Shown here: positions 41,781 through 50,150 of the stretch, one piece after another
Position numbering within the stretch: position 1 is the first letter of the stretch
How the letters are laid out: every line of letters starts with the position of its first letter
Source: Halosimplex halobium
GTDB lineage: Archaea > Halobacteriota > Halobacteria > Halobacteriales > Haloarculaceae
Length of the DNA: 64,000 nucleotides
Direction: 5' to 3'
NCBI RefSeq assembly: GCF_051414055.1
Contig: NZ_JBLKNX010000018.1
Location: forward strand, 73,628 to 137,627
The notes under the pieces: generated by a model
What the model was told of the DNA's origin: nothing
Database searches by the model: none
The model's input: only the letters and a program-made list of their open reading frames with translations
Made by a program: the position numbers and the translations under genes

Positions 41781-43769
41781 ATGAGCGGCCAGGGGTGCGG
41801 TTCTCGGCACACCAATGAGACTAACTCTGTAACGCCCTCTCAGCCCGGTAACTCCGCCGATGGTGAGCGCGAGTTACCGACCCCGGCTGAGCGCGTTGCA
41901 GAGTTCCGCGAAGAGTACGGCCACCTGGCGCAGCTGCGACTGACGGACGTACCCGGACAGAAGTTGCGCGAATCGCTCCTGGAAGAGCATCGAACCGAGG
42001 TCGAGGTCGAACCGCTGACCGACCAGGAGGACGGGACGACTGTCTTCGAGCTGGACAAGCGCGTGCCGCTCACCTGGGAAGCGGCCGTAGAGCAACTGCT
42101 GGAATCCTACGAGGACTCCAGAAACACGACGCTGAAGCTCGAACGCGGCTACGAAGGCCACCCGGAACACGACGTGTTCCACAAGGACGCCGAGACCTCG
42201 TGGATGACCTCGTACCAGAAACGGTACTTCGCCGAACTGAAAGGCTGGGTCCGCGAGACCATCGGCGGAACCCGCCCGAGCGGCGGCGACTGCGCCGGGA
42301 AGTTCGAGAATCCGCACGTCGCTATCCTCACCCGGACGGCATCGTCGGTTCCGACCGGCGACCGGCTGGCTCCCGTCGACCATGCGACCGACGTAGATGA
42401 AGCGTGGAGTCCGGTCTACGACAAGATTCGGAACCACCTTCGGTCGCTCGGGTTCGACAGCGACGATTGGGACTACTACCGGAAGGAAGAGCCGCACACG
42501 TCCGAACGCGGCGGTTCAATGAATCGGTGCTACACCCACGAACACACGATGCTGATCGTCGACGGCGCGGTCACCGCCGAGGACTTCCGGCCGATACTGG
42601 AGAAACACGTCGAGAAGTGCGACGCGGCCGGTGCCGACGCCCACCGGAACAAGCCGTGCGCCGAACACGCGGACAATGCGGCGAGCGACTGGAACGCTGC
42701 CGTCTCCGGGTGTCCCGACTGCGACACCCCGGTGTCGGTGTTGCCCGCCGATGAGGTCGAGGACGTGGCGGCCTACGTCGCCAGCTACACCGGCATCAAG
42801 CCCGCCGGGCTGCTGGAGCGGTCGGTCGAGTACATCGCCTGGGCAGCGACGCAGTGGGCCGCCAACCGGAAGCGACGGACGCGCTCGAACGCGGCCGGCT
42901 GGGCGGCCACAGCGGACGCCTGTAAACAGCGGTTCGAGTCCGACAAGAGCGACCAGGAGGTGAACCACGGCGAGGAGATCGCCGTCTCCGACCGCCGCGG
43001 CGTCGAGTTCGAGTGCGCCGAGTGCGGTTCCCCGTGGGGCATCGACCAGGACCAGACGCTGACCTCCGCGCGGCTGTCGGCTGCCGAGACCGCCGATTCC
43101 ACAGCTGTCGCTGACGGTGGTATCGAGGTCCCCGACCGCGAGGAGCAGCTGCGCGAACAGTGGCCGTCCGCGACCGCCGCGGCGACGGTCGGGGAGACAC
43201 CGACCGAGCGCAAGAAGCGGCAGGCTATCGAGTCGCACTTGGAGAGACATCCGAACGCCACGGTGACCGAGGTACTGGGTTCGTGTTCGCTCCCGCCCGG
43301 CGACGCGAGTCTCGTGCGCGAGGTGATGGCCGGCGTCGACCGTTCCGAGGTGGTCGGCTTCGACGACCCGCCCGACTGGCGGCTCGACGCGGTGATCGTT
43401 GACGACGAAGAACACCCGGCCGCGGTCGGCGGCGGCGTCGACATGGCTGAGGTCGTGATGCCCGTCGAGCGGTTGATGCGAGAAACCAGACTGCAGTACC
43501 ACGGCGAGGAGCAGTCACCGACGATCGTGGTTCACGGGTCGGACGGTCCCGGCGAGTCCGTCGCGTCCTACGAGGCTCGTGGGCAGGCTGCCCGGTTAGT
43601 CGAACTCGGTTTCACGGAGCCGTGGGCCGCGGAGTTGCGTATGGAGTTCCAGCGGCGACACTCGGACAAATCACTTCACGAGGTGTTTGAATCTCGGGAG
43701 GCCTATCCTCCGCCGGCAGTCGACCCGAACGCCACTGATCCACACGAGATTGGCGAAAATAGCGGGTAG
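41781..43769 (+). CDS. rep: HUH-type rolling-circle replication initiator
   Basis: A 662-aa protein. HUH motif II is YTHEHTMLIVDG (His at about 253 and 255); motif I-like strand is HVAILTRTAS; the candidate catalytic tyrosine motif is VAAYVASYTGIK. The C-terminal third carries a zinc pair (CAECGSPW), an HTH-like segment (ESHLERHPNATVTEVLG...) and a long charged tail. This layout fits Rep proteins of small haloarchaeal plasmids and betapleolipovirus-like proviruses. I chose ATG 41781 (MSGQGCGSRHTNETN). Predicted role: nick the origin and start replication of the excised circle. Confidence 0.82.
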   Translation: MSGQGCGSRHTNETNSVTPSQPGNSADGERELPTPAERVAEFREEYGHLAQLRLTDVPGQKLRESLLEEHRTEVEVEPLTDQEDGTTVFELDKRVPLTWEAAVEQLLESYEDSRNTTLKLERGYEGHPEHDVFHKDAETSWMTSYQKRYFAELKGWVRETIGGTRPSGGDCAGKFENPHVAILTRTASSVPTGDRLAPVDHATDVDEAWSPVYDKIRNHLRSLGFDSDDWDYYRKEEPHTSERGGSMNRCYTHEHTMLIVDGAVTAEDFRPILEKHVEKCDAAGADAHRNKPCAEHADNAASDWNAAVSGCPDCDTPVSVLPADEVEDVAAYVASYTGIKPAGLLERSVEYIAWAATQWAANRKRRTRSNAAGWAATADACKQRFESDKSDQEVNHGEEIAVSDRRGVEFECAECGSPWGIDQDQTLTSARLSAAETADSTAVADGGIEVPDREEQLREQWPSATAAATVGETPTERKKRQAIESHLERHPNATVTEVLGSCSLPPGDASLVREVMAGVDRSEVVGFDDPPDWRLDAVIVDDEEHPAAVGGGVDMAEVVMPVERLMRETRLQYHGEEQSPTIVVHGSDGPGESVASYEARGQAARLVELGFTEPWAAELRMEFQRRHSDKSLHEVFESREAYPPPAVDPNATDPHEIGENSG

Positions 43770-43832
43770 AGACATCAATCCCAGTCAGTACCAATTGGCA
43801 ATTTAGTGTCCGGAAGTCACTTTTATATATTA

Positions 43833-44180
43833 ATGCCAGACAACCAATATACAACCGTGTTGGATTCGTTACCAGACCGACCATTGTCGATTGAGGAAGC
43901 CGACGTATTGGCAAACTCGGAGCCTGAAGACGCTATAATCGCACCTCTCACAGTAATGGCAATCGACGGCGAAACGAGTTGCGTTACTCTCAGTATTGCA
44001 CGAGAGAAAGCCGAGATGACGTATTTAATGGGTTATTCCCCTTCAGAAGGCGGTTGGATTCAGATCCAATCTTGGACTAATGAGGAGTGGACCATAGAAA
44101 AGCAGGACACTGCTGTAGAGAAGTGGGTGAGTGCCAACTTTCACGAGGGAGCTGAACACTCTTTCCTCGAAGTTGATTAG
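43833..44180 (+). CDS. AT-rich cargo gene, unknown (115 aa)
   Basis: The protein starts MPDNQYTTVLDSLPDRPLSI and is acidic, soluble and rich in aromatic residues near the C-terminus (GYSPSEGGWIQIQSWTNEEW). Codon use is far more AT-rich than rep, marking the start of the foreign cargo segment. TATA-like tttatata lies about ten bases before the ATG, so the leaderless start could also be further upstream. No family recognised. Confidence 0.6.
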   Translation: MPDNQYTTVLDSLPDRPLSIEEADVLANSEPEDAIIAPLTVMAIDGETSCVTLSIAREKAEMTYLMGYSPSEGGWIQIQSWTNEEWTIEKQDTAVEKWVSANFHEGAEHSFLEVD

Positions 44181-44215
44181 ACCCCAAAACCTAGTTACTC
44201 TACAATAGTACGTCA

Positions 44216-45085
44216 ATGTCTATTGGAAAGAAGTCATTCAAATTGGTACTAAAGGAACTGAAAGATAGGTTCGTAACGGTTGTCGTCTCGGCCTTGATTT
44301 TAATCATATCTCTCCTCATTCTCAATAGTCAATTCCAGTTTTATGAGGTTAAGCAGCCCTCATTTTTAGCCTCTGCGTTCGGTGCTGCTGGCACTTTAAT
44401 CCTAGCCTGGGTTACAATTAAGAGTTTGAAGCAAAATGAGGTTTTGATGGAAAAACACCAAGCCGAAATTAAACCAGATTTAAAACGAGTTAGTGAATAC
44501 TCAATTTCTGAAGAGGATGAAAACAAAATTCAATTTAAATTAAAGAACGTAGGGAGAGGCGAAGCTTCAAATCTACATCTCAAGCCCCAGGTGTATGTAT
44601 TAGAGAGTGCTGATGATCAGGAAGATACAGATGAAGACGTGATGAGGGAGTTGACAGAATTATCAGATTTTCTTAAAGATGAGGAGACTGAGGATATCCC
44701 AACCCTTACACCACGCTCGGCCACACTGGATGGGTTACATAAGGACTCAGTCATGTCTTTTAGACATGGTGGTGTCCTAAGCGCTGGTGAATCTAAAGAA
44801 TTTGAGGCTCGAATTCATTTTGATAATATAGATAGGGCACCGACTGGTGATTATGACGAGGATGAGTATCCGAGCACAGTCGTATATTCTCTGTTTTTAG
44901 AAGTGATGAAGAAAACAGACGCGTCAATGGTTGGTATTCAATTTAAGATAGCGTACGAAGACATTCTTGGGTACACAGGCAATTGTACGTTACAAGGACG
45001 TAGTTTCGAGGTCACTGAAGTTGATGAAACAGAAGACACCCTCAAAAGTTTTCAATTTGATAAAAAGGTATTTTACAACTGGTGA
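44216..45085 (+). CDS. Two-helix membrane protein with Ig-like domain, cargo copy A
   Basis: A 289-aa protein: two N-terminal helices (VTVVVSALILIISLLILNSQ and FLASAFGAAGTLILAWVTI), a charged linker (QNEVLMEKHQAEIKPDLKR), then a beta-rich domain with IQFKLKNVGRGEASNLHLKP. The pattern 'neighbouring polar strand, N-V/L-G, strand' resembles Ig-like folds. It shares layout and the K-L-x-N-x-G/S pattern with the protein at 45480. AT-rich composition. Function unknown. Confidence 0.7.
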   Translation: MSIGKKSFKLVLKELKDRFVTVVVSALILIISLLILNSQFQFYEVKQPSFLASAFGAAGTLILAWVTIKSLKQNEVLMEKHQAEIKPDLKRVSEYSISEEDENKIQFKLKNVGRGEASNLHLKPQVYVLESADDQEDTDEDVMRELTELSDFLKDEETEDIPTLTPRSATLDGLHKDSVMSFRHGGVLSAGESKEFEARIHFDNIDRAPTGDYDEDEYPSTVVYSLFLEVMKKTDASMVGIQFKIAYEDILGYTGNCTLQGRSFEVTEVDETEDTLKSFQFDKKVFYNW

Positions 45086-45235
45086 ATGGTCGTGGCGACC
45101 ATGCCGACGGCCCAACTGAGAGCAGTCAGCAAGTGAGTTCCCGATACGTCGCCGACGACTGAGTCTCCGATAGGAGAGCGAACTGCCGTAGAACGGTCCC
45201 GAATACTCTAGTGAGTGCGCGATAGAACATAGTTC

Positions 45236-45433
45236 ATGGCCGTGCTGGAACATATCCAGACAGGCGAGCGGCGCGAGATCGACGGCGAACTCCCGTTCGG
45301 TGCGAGCTACGTGGTCGAAGGCTACGACGAAGAGAACGACGAGCTGTGGGAAGAGGAGCGCGTCGACCTCGACGGCGAGACGTACATCGTCATCGACGAT
45401 GGTGTAGAGATGACCTCAGTGAGAAACGGGTAG
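45236..45433 (+). CDS. Small acidic protein (65 aa)
   Basis: MAVLEHIQTGERREIDGELP, then FGASYVVEGYDEENDELWEE and a short C-terminus. It is GC-rich, unlike the cargo genes on both sides, and is probably native to the element. Small acidic ORFs of this type are common in haloarchaeal integrated elements. No function assigned. Confidence 0.6.
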   Translation: MAVLEHIQTGERREIDGELPFGASYVVEGYDEENDELWEEERVDLDGETYIVIDDGVEMTSVRNG

Positions 45434-45479
45434 ATCTATTCACCCATATAATGTGTATTTGACATTAGTGTGGCCTGAT

Positions 45480-46307
45480 TTAATACTCACTCTTACTATC
45501 CTCTATTGAGGCAGAAATCGATCGATGAACAATACCTTCTAGATCTGGGAGAGCATGAAGTGGTTTCTCGGTGTTTACTCGGATTGTCTTGTCCCATCGG
45601 AAAACTTTGGACTTTACTGTTTGATCTAACTGGTCTTTGCCTTCAACCCACATCCGACATTTCACTTTATCAATGTCCATATCTCGTAAAACAGTAATAA
45701 AGAAGGACAGATTTGCTAACTTTTCATGCCCCTCTTCATCAAAATAATGAACTGTTGGCTCTGCGGTAAATGGTACGTTTTGTTCTCTAGGTGCGAGCCC
45801 CGCACTACGGGCAAATTGGGTCTCATTTTCATCAGACCGTTGTAATCTTTTTCTTGATGCGATGATGTTCATTTCACCGATGTTCTTTGGGAATATCTCG
45901 GTTCTAAGTCTTACATCTGAAATTTCTGACCCACTCAAGTTCGATAGCTTGACTTCGATTGATTTGTCATCATATGAAATATCGTTTACATCCAATTCAC
46001 CGCTCAATTCAGACCGTTTTAATTCAGTTTGAGACTCTAAAACCTGCTGTTGCTGAAAGTACAAGTAAACGAGTGCCCCAGATAGAAACAGAGTGACGGA
46101 GATATCCATTAGTTGCAGGGCGTGACCCATGTCAAATAGTCCATAGAATCCTGCGGAAAAGAGTGCCCCTAAGATTAGCACACCGGCTGATATTAAGACT
46201 GTGAGGATAATCGATTTCGAGATTTCAATTTCCATGTCGTAGATCTCTTGCTTGGCTTCGCGGACAATATGTAAAAGTTGTTTTAACTCTCCGATTACTG
46301 ATGTCAT
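45480..46307 (-). CDS. Two-helix membrane protein with Ig-like domain, cargo copy B
   Basis: A 275-aa AT-rich gene. Two helices (SIILTVLISAGVLILGALFS and MDISVTLFLSGALVYLYF), linker QQQQVLESQTELKRSELSG, then a beta domain with IEVKLSNLSGSEISDVRLR. It is similar in design to the 44216 protein on the other strand, so the two are probably distant paralogues or partners. It overlaps the upstream wHTH gene by four bases, forming an operon that the wHTH protein may regulate. Confidence 0.7.
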   Translation of the reverse strand: MTSVIGELKQLLHIVREAKQEIYDMEIEISKSIILTVLISAGVLILGALFSAGFYGLFDMGHALQLMDISVTLFLSGALVYLYFQQQQVLESQTELKRSELSGELDVNDISYDDKSIEVKLSNLSGSEISDVRLRTEIFPKNIGEMNIIASRKRLQRSDENETQFARSAGLAPREQNVPFTAEPTVHYFDEEGHEKLANLSFFITVLRDMDIDKVKCRMWVEGKDQLDQTVKSKVFRWDKTIRVNTEKPLHALPDLEGIVHRSISASIEDSKSEY

Positions 46308-46531
46308 TGTTCTTCTGATTCATGATCTACCGCCCACCAAACCCACCCTTGACCCGCTTTTTTTCCAGCAATTCGGCCTTTATCATGCAACCTTTTCAAC
46401 CGCTTTTGAGCAGCATTTTGTTTAATAGGTAACTCATTTGCAACTTCCCTTGTGGATAAAACAGGGTCAGACGCCTCTTCGAGCACAGCGATGATCTCGT
46501 CATCAGAGGCGTCCGGCTTTCGCCCAGCCAT
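46304..46531 (-). CDS. Winged-helix DNA-binding protein (75 aa)
   Basis: A small wHTH protein: MAGRKPDASDDEIIAVLEEA, DPVLSTREVANELPIKQNAA, QKRLKRLHDKGRIAGKKAGQ, then a tryptophan-rich wing (GWVWWAVDH). Similar wHTH proteins are common in haloarchaeal proviruses. The start at 46531 is chosen over the long upstream frame because it begins the domain. It overlaps the membrane-protein gene by four bases. Confidence 0.78.
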   Translation of the reverse strand: MAGRKPDASDDEIIAVLEEASDPVLSTREVANELPIKQNAAQKRLKRLHDKGRIAGKKAGQGWVWWAVDHESEEQ

Positions 46532-46696
46532 TAGCCTAATGCAGGAACCTATCACGGTTAAATTATCACGTTCTGGACGGATTAATACTTGTAAAAGTAA
46601 TATTACTGAAAAAAGTATTATTGCGTCCAAGAGTAACAATAGGTTACGGGTGCCGATTCGACCTGTCGTTCGGTAATAGGTCCCCTTCAAGGAAGT

Positions 46697-46727
46697 GCGG
46701 ACCCCGCTGTAAGGGCAGCGGGTCCGC
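46697..46727. repeat. Strong hairpin in the wHTH upstream region
   Basis: Arms GCGGACCC...GCTG and CAGC...GGGTCCGC pair over twelve bases around taaggg, with one unpaired C. It lies in the 224-base interval between the divergent wHTH operon and the small genes at 46756. It may be a terminator, an operator or a structured leader. Confidence 0.5.
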
Positions 46728-46755
46728 GTGGCTCCCGTATCCGAGGTACGGAAGC

Positions 46756-46869
46756 ATGCCGACCGAGACACCGCGAGACTATGAAAGTCTCGCACCGACC
46801 GCTGCACAGCCTGCCGACCACCAACCCGTCGCGGACCCGCGCCGATCACGCCGGAGGCCGACCCGATGA
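46756..46869 (+). CDS. Possible small ORF (37 aa)
   Basis: MPTETPRDYESLAPTAAQPA then a basic Arg-rich end. The stop overlaps the ATG of the next zinc-ribbon gene (ATGA), the same overlap style as the other small genes of this element. Evidence is the overlap and position only. Confidence 0.4.
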   Translation: MPTETPRDYESLAPTAAQPADHQPVADPRRSRRRPTR

Positions 46870-47000
46870 CGGACGACCGGCTGTTCGTCTGCGCGGCGTG
46901 CTCGACGGTGACGTTCGAGCCGGTGCGCGAGTGCCCGGCCTGCGGCGACACGGACGAACCGCTGTCGCTGGCATTCACCTTCGAGCGAGGTGAACCGTGA
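46866..47000 (+). CDS. Zinc-ribbon mini-protein (44 aa)
   Basis: MTDDRLFVCAACSTVTFEPV followed by RECPACGDTDEPL: two CxxC pairs 16-17 residues apart make a complete zinc ribbon. Such tiny ribbon proteins are frequent in haloarchaea and their viruses. Its stop overlaps a further possible 26-codon ORF (46997-47077, GTG start), which I do not call separately for lack of any motif. Confidence 0.65.
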   Translation: MTDDRLFVCAACSTVTFEPVRECPACGDTDEPLSLAFTFERGEP

Positions 47001-47301
47001 CCCGTCAGTCGACTCTGGAGGCCCGTGACCCGGTTCGCCACAGTGACTACCACCTGAACGGATCGGTGCTGTCGTGACATCAATGAAATCCGATAAAAAC
47101 TGTCTGTTTGGGCACAAAATGATGTCACACACCAAAACCGAAAGTCGGCTCTTAGTCGGTGAAGGGCGAATAAGTCGCGGAATTTCACTTTCACAAGCGT
47201 GGGATCGTGCCTTTAGTGGCGCCTGTAGAAAGTTGGAGGTGTCATGATGAAAACGGTCCCCATCGCAGGACTCCAGCGACCAGCGGAGGTGTCGGCGGAC
47301 G

Positions 47302-48339
47302 ATGACTGACCGGCGAGACGACCCGAGTGAGCTTCCAGTGCGCGATGCGGTGAGTCGGTACCTCCGACGGCGGCGAGCGGACGCGACGGACTCCAGCGTC
47401 TACTCGTGGGAGTACCGGCTGAAGATCTTCATCGAGTGGTGCGAGGGCATCGGCATCGAGCGAGTCGGTGACCTCCGCCCGGTCGACATCGATGAGTTCT
47501 ACGACATCCGCAGCGGCACGGTCGAACCGACGACCCTCCGCGGCGAGATGTGGACCCTGAAAGGGTTCATTGAGTACCTCGACCAGCTGGGCGCGGTCGA
47601 GGACGACCTCCAGGACGCGGTGCGTATCCCGAACGTCGAGAAGGAAGACCGCTCGAACGACGAGCGGCTCGTTGAGGACGACGCGCTCGCGTTGATCGGC
47701 TTCTTCAGGAACGACGAAGCGGCCAGAGCGAGCCGCAACCACGCGTTCCTCGAAATCGCGTGGCACACGGGCGCTCGGATCGGCAGCATCCGCGCGCTCG
47801 ATCGACGCGACGCGAACCTCGACGAGAACTACCTGGAGTTCAACCACCGGCCGGACACGGACACCGGGCTGAAGAACAAGCGCGACGGCGAACGGCCCGT
47901 CGCCATCCCGAGCGAGGTGTCCGACGTACTCGAGGAGTACATCCGCGGAGACCGCTACGACGTTCACGACGACCACGGCCGCGCCCCGCTGCTGACCAGC
48001 ACCCACGGACGGCCGGGCAAGAACACGATTCGCGTCTGGTCGTACCAGGCGACCCAGCCGTGTCTACACTCCCCGTGTCCGCACGGCCGCGAGCGCGAGC
48101 CGTGCGAGTACACCGAACACGCTCACGCGAGCAAGTGCCCATCCTCGCGGAGTCCGCACAAAATCCGCACTGGGTCCATCACCTGGCAGTTGAACATCGG
48201 CATCCCACCCGAGGTCGTCGCCGAGCGGGTGAATGCGAGCCTGAAGGTGATCGAGCAGCACTACGACAAGGAATCTCCGCACGAGCGGATGGAGCAGCGG
48301 CGACGCCAGTACATCGAGAACATGGAGACCGACCTATGA
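47302..48339 (+). CDS. int: Tyrosine integrase of the element (SNJ2-type)
   Basis: A 345-aa tyrosine recombinase. SAM-like core-binding part: SVYSWEYRLKIFIEWCEGIG. Catalytic residues: R in HTGARIGSIRALD (about 158), H-x-x-R in SPHKIRTGSITW (about 284), and the nucleophile in VIEQHYDKESPH (about 321). It lies next to the right attachment site, facing it. A 21-codon ORF (47244-47309) overlaps its start, and the split ORF begins at its stop (ATGA), so it was part of an operon that continued through the attachment site in the circle. In SNJ2, integration needs the integrase plus two small co-transcribed proteins. Confidence 0.92.
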   Translation: MTDRRDDPSELPVRDAVSRYLRRRRADATDSSVYSWEYRLKIFIEWCEGIGIERVGDLRPVDIDEFYDIRSGTVEPTTLRGEMWTLKGFIEYLDQLGAVEDDLQDAVRIPNVEKEDRSNDERLVEDDALALIGFFRNDEAARASRNHAFLEIAWHTGARIGSIRALDRRDANLDENYLEFNHRPDTDTGLKNKRDGERPVAIPSEVSDVLEEYIRGDRYDVHDDHGRAPLLTSTHGRPGKNTIRVWSYQATQPCLHSPCPHGREREPCEYTEHAHASKCPSSRSPHKIRTGSITWQLNIGIPPEVVAERVNASLKVIEQHYDKESPHERMEQRRRQYIENMETDL

Positions 48340-48455
48340 CGAATCCCGATACCACTTATCAGTCCGAAATCGACCGACGGCGTAGTGACAGTAAAATAAG
48401 TTATACACTGGGCGATCCCACTTCTTGCTCTATTGCCGGTAGTCGACCGATCTGA
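48336..48455 (+). pseudogene. 5' part of the ORF split by integration
   Basis: ATG at 48336 overlaps the integrase stop. The first 29 codons run to the end of the attachment core (MTNPDTTYQSEIDRRRSDSK to TLGDPT). In the chromosome the frame then reads ten foreign codons (SCSIAGSRPI) and stops at 48455. In the excised circle it would continue in frame at 40366. Confidence 0.75.
48408..48422 (+). other. attR core
   Basis: Second copy of ctgggcgatcccact, identical to the tRNA-Pro 3' end at 40351-40365. Downstream sequence (tcttgctctatt...) belongs to the original chromosome. The 156 bases to the next gene hold nothing I can identify. Confidence 0.88.
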
Positions 48456-48578
48456 ACCCTCGCGAGCACGTATCGATATATAGTATCACGCGGGATCCGT
48501 ACGCGATGTGTCCCGTTCATTCGCGCAGTTCCCTCCAGAGCGTTCCATAGGAGCCACCAGAATATGGATGGCCTCTGA

Positions 48579-48920
48579 TCACAGCCAGTTCTCGGTCAGG
48601 TAGACTACCGGTGGGAGGCTTCCGGGTTCGTCGAAGTGGTCGGTGATGGAACTGACGATCCGGAAGATCTCGAACGGGGACAGATCCTGATCCGGGCAGT
48701 AGAACACGCCGGCGTGGTCGCCGTCGGGGTCGGCGAAATGGTCGTCGTAGGTGACGACGATCCGGCCTGTCTCGCGAGCGTACCGCCGAATCTCGGCGTC
48801 CGGCGTTCCGACTCCGAGTGTCTCGACCTCGACGACACGCTCTACGTCGTGACCGTCGCGGGCGAGTTTCCGGGCGAGGTCGGCCTCGACGTTCTCGTCG
48901 AGGAGCAACGCGAGCCGCAT
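48579..48920 (-). CDS. DUF5615 PIN-like toxin
   Basis: A 113-aa PIN-like protein: MRLALLLDENVEADLARKLA, then DAEIRRYARETGRIVVTYDD and HFADPDGDHAGVFYCPDQDL. The acidic residues D/E at LLDEN, the YDDHF motif and later acids match the Mut7-C/DUF5615 version of the PIN nuclease fold. It lies six bases after a DUF433 gene, the standard pairing for a type II toxin-antitoxin system in which DUF5615 is the RNase-like toxin. Confidence 0.85.
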   Translation of the reverse strand: MRLALLLDENVEADLARKLARDGHDVERVVEVETLGVGTPDAEIRRYARETGRIVVTYDDHFADPDGDHAGVFYCPDQDLSPFEIFRIVSSITDHFDEPGSLPPVVYLTENWL

Positions 48921-48926
48921 ATTGCG

Positions 48927-49235
48927 CTACTCCTGTTCGTCAGTGAGGTCGCCGGGCCCGGTGACGACCCGTGGGTCGTCTTCGGCCGCTCGCCGGCGGT
49001 CCTCCCGCCGGTCACTGATGGCAGCCATCTCTCCGGGGTGCTCGTGGTAGTAGGCGAGTGCCCGGTAGATGTCGGCTACGTCCACGTCGAAGCGGTCCGC
49101 GACGGTCTGCGGTTCGAGACCGCGCGTCTCGACGAGCTCGTGGACTCGATAGACACCGATACGGGTGTCGTCGATACGCGGGTCGCCGCCGAGGACTTCC
49201 GGCGTCGCGACGATGCGGGCGCTCTGCTGAGCCAT
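48927..49235 (-). CDS. DUF433 antitoxin
   Basis: A 102-aa protein with the DUF433 helix-turn-helix core: ARIVATPEVLGGDPRIDDTR, IGVYRVHELVETRGLEPQTV, ADRFDVDVADIYRALAYYHE. The C-terminal 30 residues are charged and disordered, probably the toxin-wrapping tail. First gene of the pair; likely autoregulates through its HTH. No genes overlap it upstream. Confidence 0.88.
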   Translation of the reverse strand: MAQQSARIVATPEVLGGDPRIDDTRIGVYRVHELVETRGLEPQTVADRFDVDVADIYRALAYYHEHPGEMAAISDRREDRRRAAEDDPRVVTGPGDLTDEQE

Positions 49236-49492
49236 CCTGTCGCGAGATAGACGGCGATTCGATAAAAGTGTTCGTCGAGTCGGTGCTGGGTGAAAACAAT
49301 GCCCCCGATATCGAGGGGGTCCACTGACGGTGTGACACGCCCAAGGTTCGAGTGGCCGAGGGGCACTCGGCCACGGGGCGGACAGCGAGGGCGACCGTAC
49401 CCCTGATATCTCTCTCTTCGGGCCCGCAGTCGGTCCGGGCTCCTAACTGGTTTGGCCGTGTGCATTTTACCCGCGAGGGAGTCCGTAGTGGT

Positions 49493-50038
49493 ATGAACTC
49501 CGCACGCGGCGACCGGCCGGTCACCGGGATGGAGGTGACCGGGGAGTGGGTCCGGGCGGTCGCCGCCGGCGTGGAGAAGTTCTCGGCCGACTCGCGGGAG
49601 CCGGCGCTGGTCGTACTCGAAGACGCGGACCTCGTCGGGGCCGACTCCGGGGAGTGGTACCCGCTCGCGGGCTACGTCGACGCGGTGGCGTCGATCCACG
49701 ATATCGTCGGCGACCAGGCCGTCCACGCGCTCGGCCAGCGCATCGCCCGCGCGGTGTCGTTCCCCGACGACACCGAGGGCGTGGCGGCCGCGCTGACCGC
49801 CCTCGACGTGGTGTGTCGGGCCGGCCACCGCGGCGGCGACCCGGGCGGGTACGCCTTCCGGCAGATCGGCACCGCCGACGGGCGCGTCGAGTGCCGGACG
49901 CCCTACCCCTGCGCGTTCGACCGGGGCATCGTCGAGGGCGCCGCCGTCGCCCACGCCGACGGGTTCGTCCGCGTCTGCGAGGTCGGCGCCTGCCGGAGCG
50001 AGGGCGCCGACCGCTGCACGTACGACGTGAGCTGGTGA
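49493..50038 (+). CDS. V4R-like small-molecule-binding protein
   Basis: A 181-aa protein: MNSARGDRPVTGMEVTGEWV, an alpha-rich first half, then FRQIGTADGRVECRTPYPCAFDRGI and a C-terminus VCEVGACRSEGADRCTYDVSW. The final cysteine-rich hairpin (GACRSEGADRC-Y-V) is like that ending V4R/heme-NO-binding-like domains. It could bind a small hydrophobic ligand or metal. Alone, upstream of mcm on the same strand. Confidence 0.65.
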   Translation: MNSARGDRPVTGMEVTGEWVRAVAAGVEKFSADSREPALVVLEDADLVGADSGEWYPLAGYVDAVASIHDIVGDQAVHALGQRIARAVSFPDDTEGVAAALTALDVVCRAGHRGGDPGGYAFRQIGTADGRVECRTPYPCAFDRGIVEGAAVAHADGFVRVCEVGACRSEGADRCTYDVSW

Positions 50039-50150
50039 CCGCGGGACGGGTGCGCCGGGCGAGCCGGCGGCGGTTCGCCGCCCGCGGTGTTCATTTTCGC
50101 TGTGGTTTGCGAACCTTCTTACCCGAGGGAGGGCTAACCTGGCCCAGTCA

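Larger units (their letters stand above)
40351..48422. mobile_element. Integrated plasmid/pleolipovirus-like element in tRNA-Pro
   Basis: An 8.07-kb element between direct repeats of ctgggcgatcccact at 40351-40365 (in the tRNA) and 48408-48422. It carries a tyrosine integrase next to the right repeat, an HUH-type Rep, an origin-like region, several small genes with four-base overlaps, and an AT-rich cargo segment at 43.8-46.6 kb. The gene set matches small haloarchaeal replicons with SNJ2-type integrases. I see no spike, VP3-like or ATPase genes of a complete pleolipovirus, so a plasmid or defective provirus is most likely. Confidence 0.88.

Noticed and set aside
41389..41784. A 131-codon frame across the origin-like region
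   Set aside because: Gly/Pro/Arg/Ser-rich without motifs; it exists because the hairpin-rich DNA has few stops.
40351..48422. Complete pleolipovirus
   Set aside because: Rep and integrase are present but no spike fusion protein, small multi-TM matrix protein or AAA ATPase gene is visible, so a full virus is not supported.
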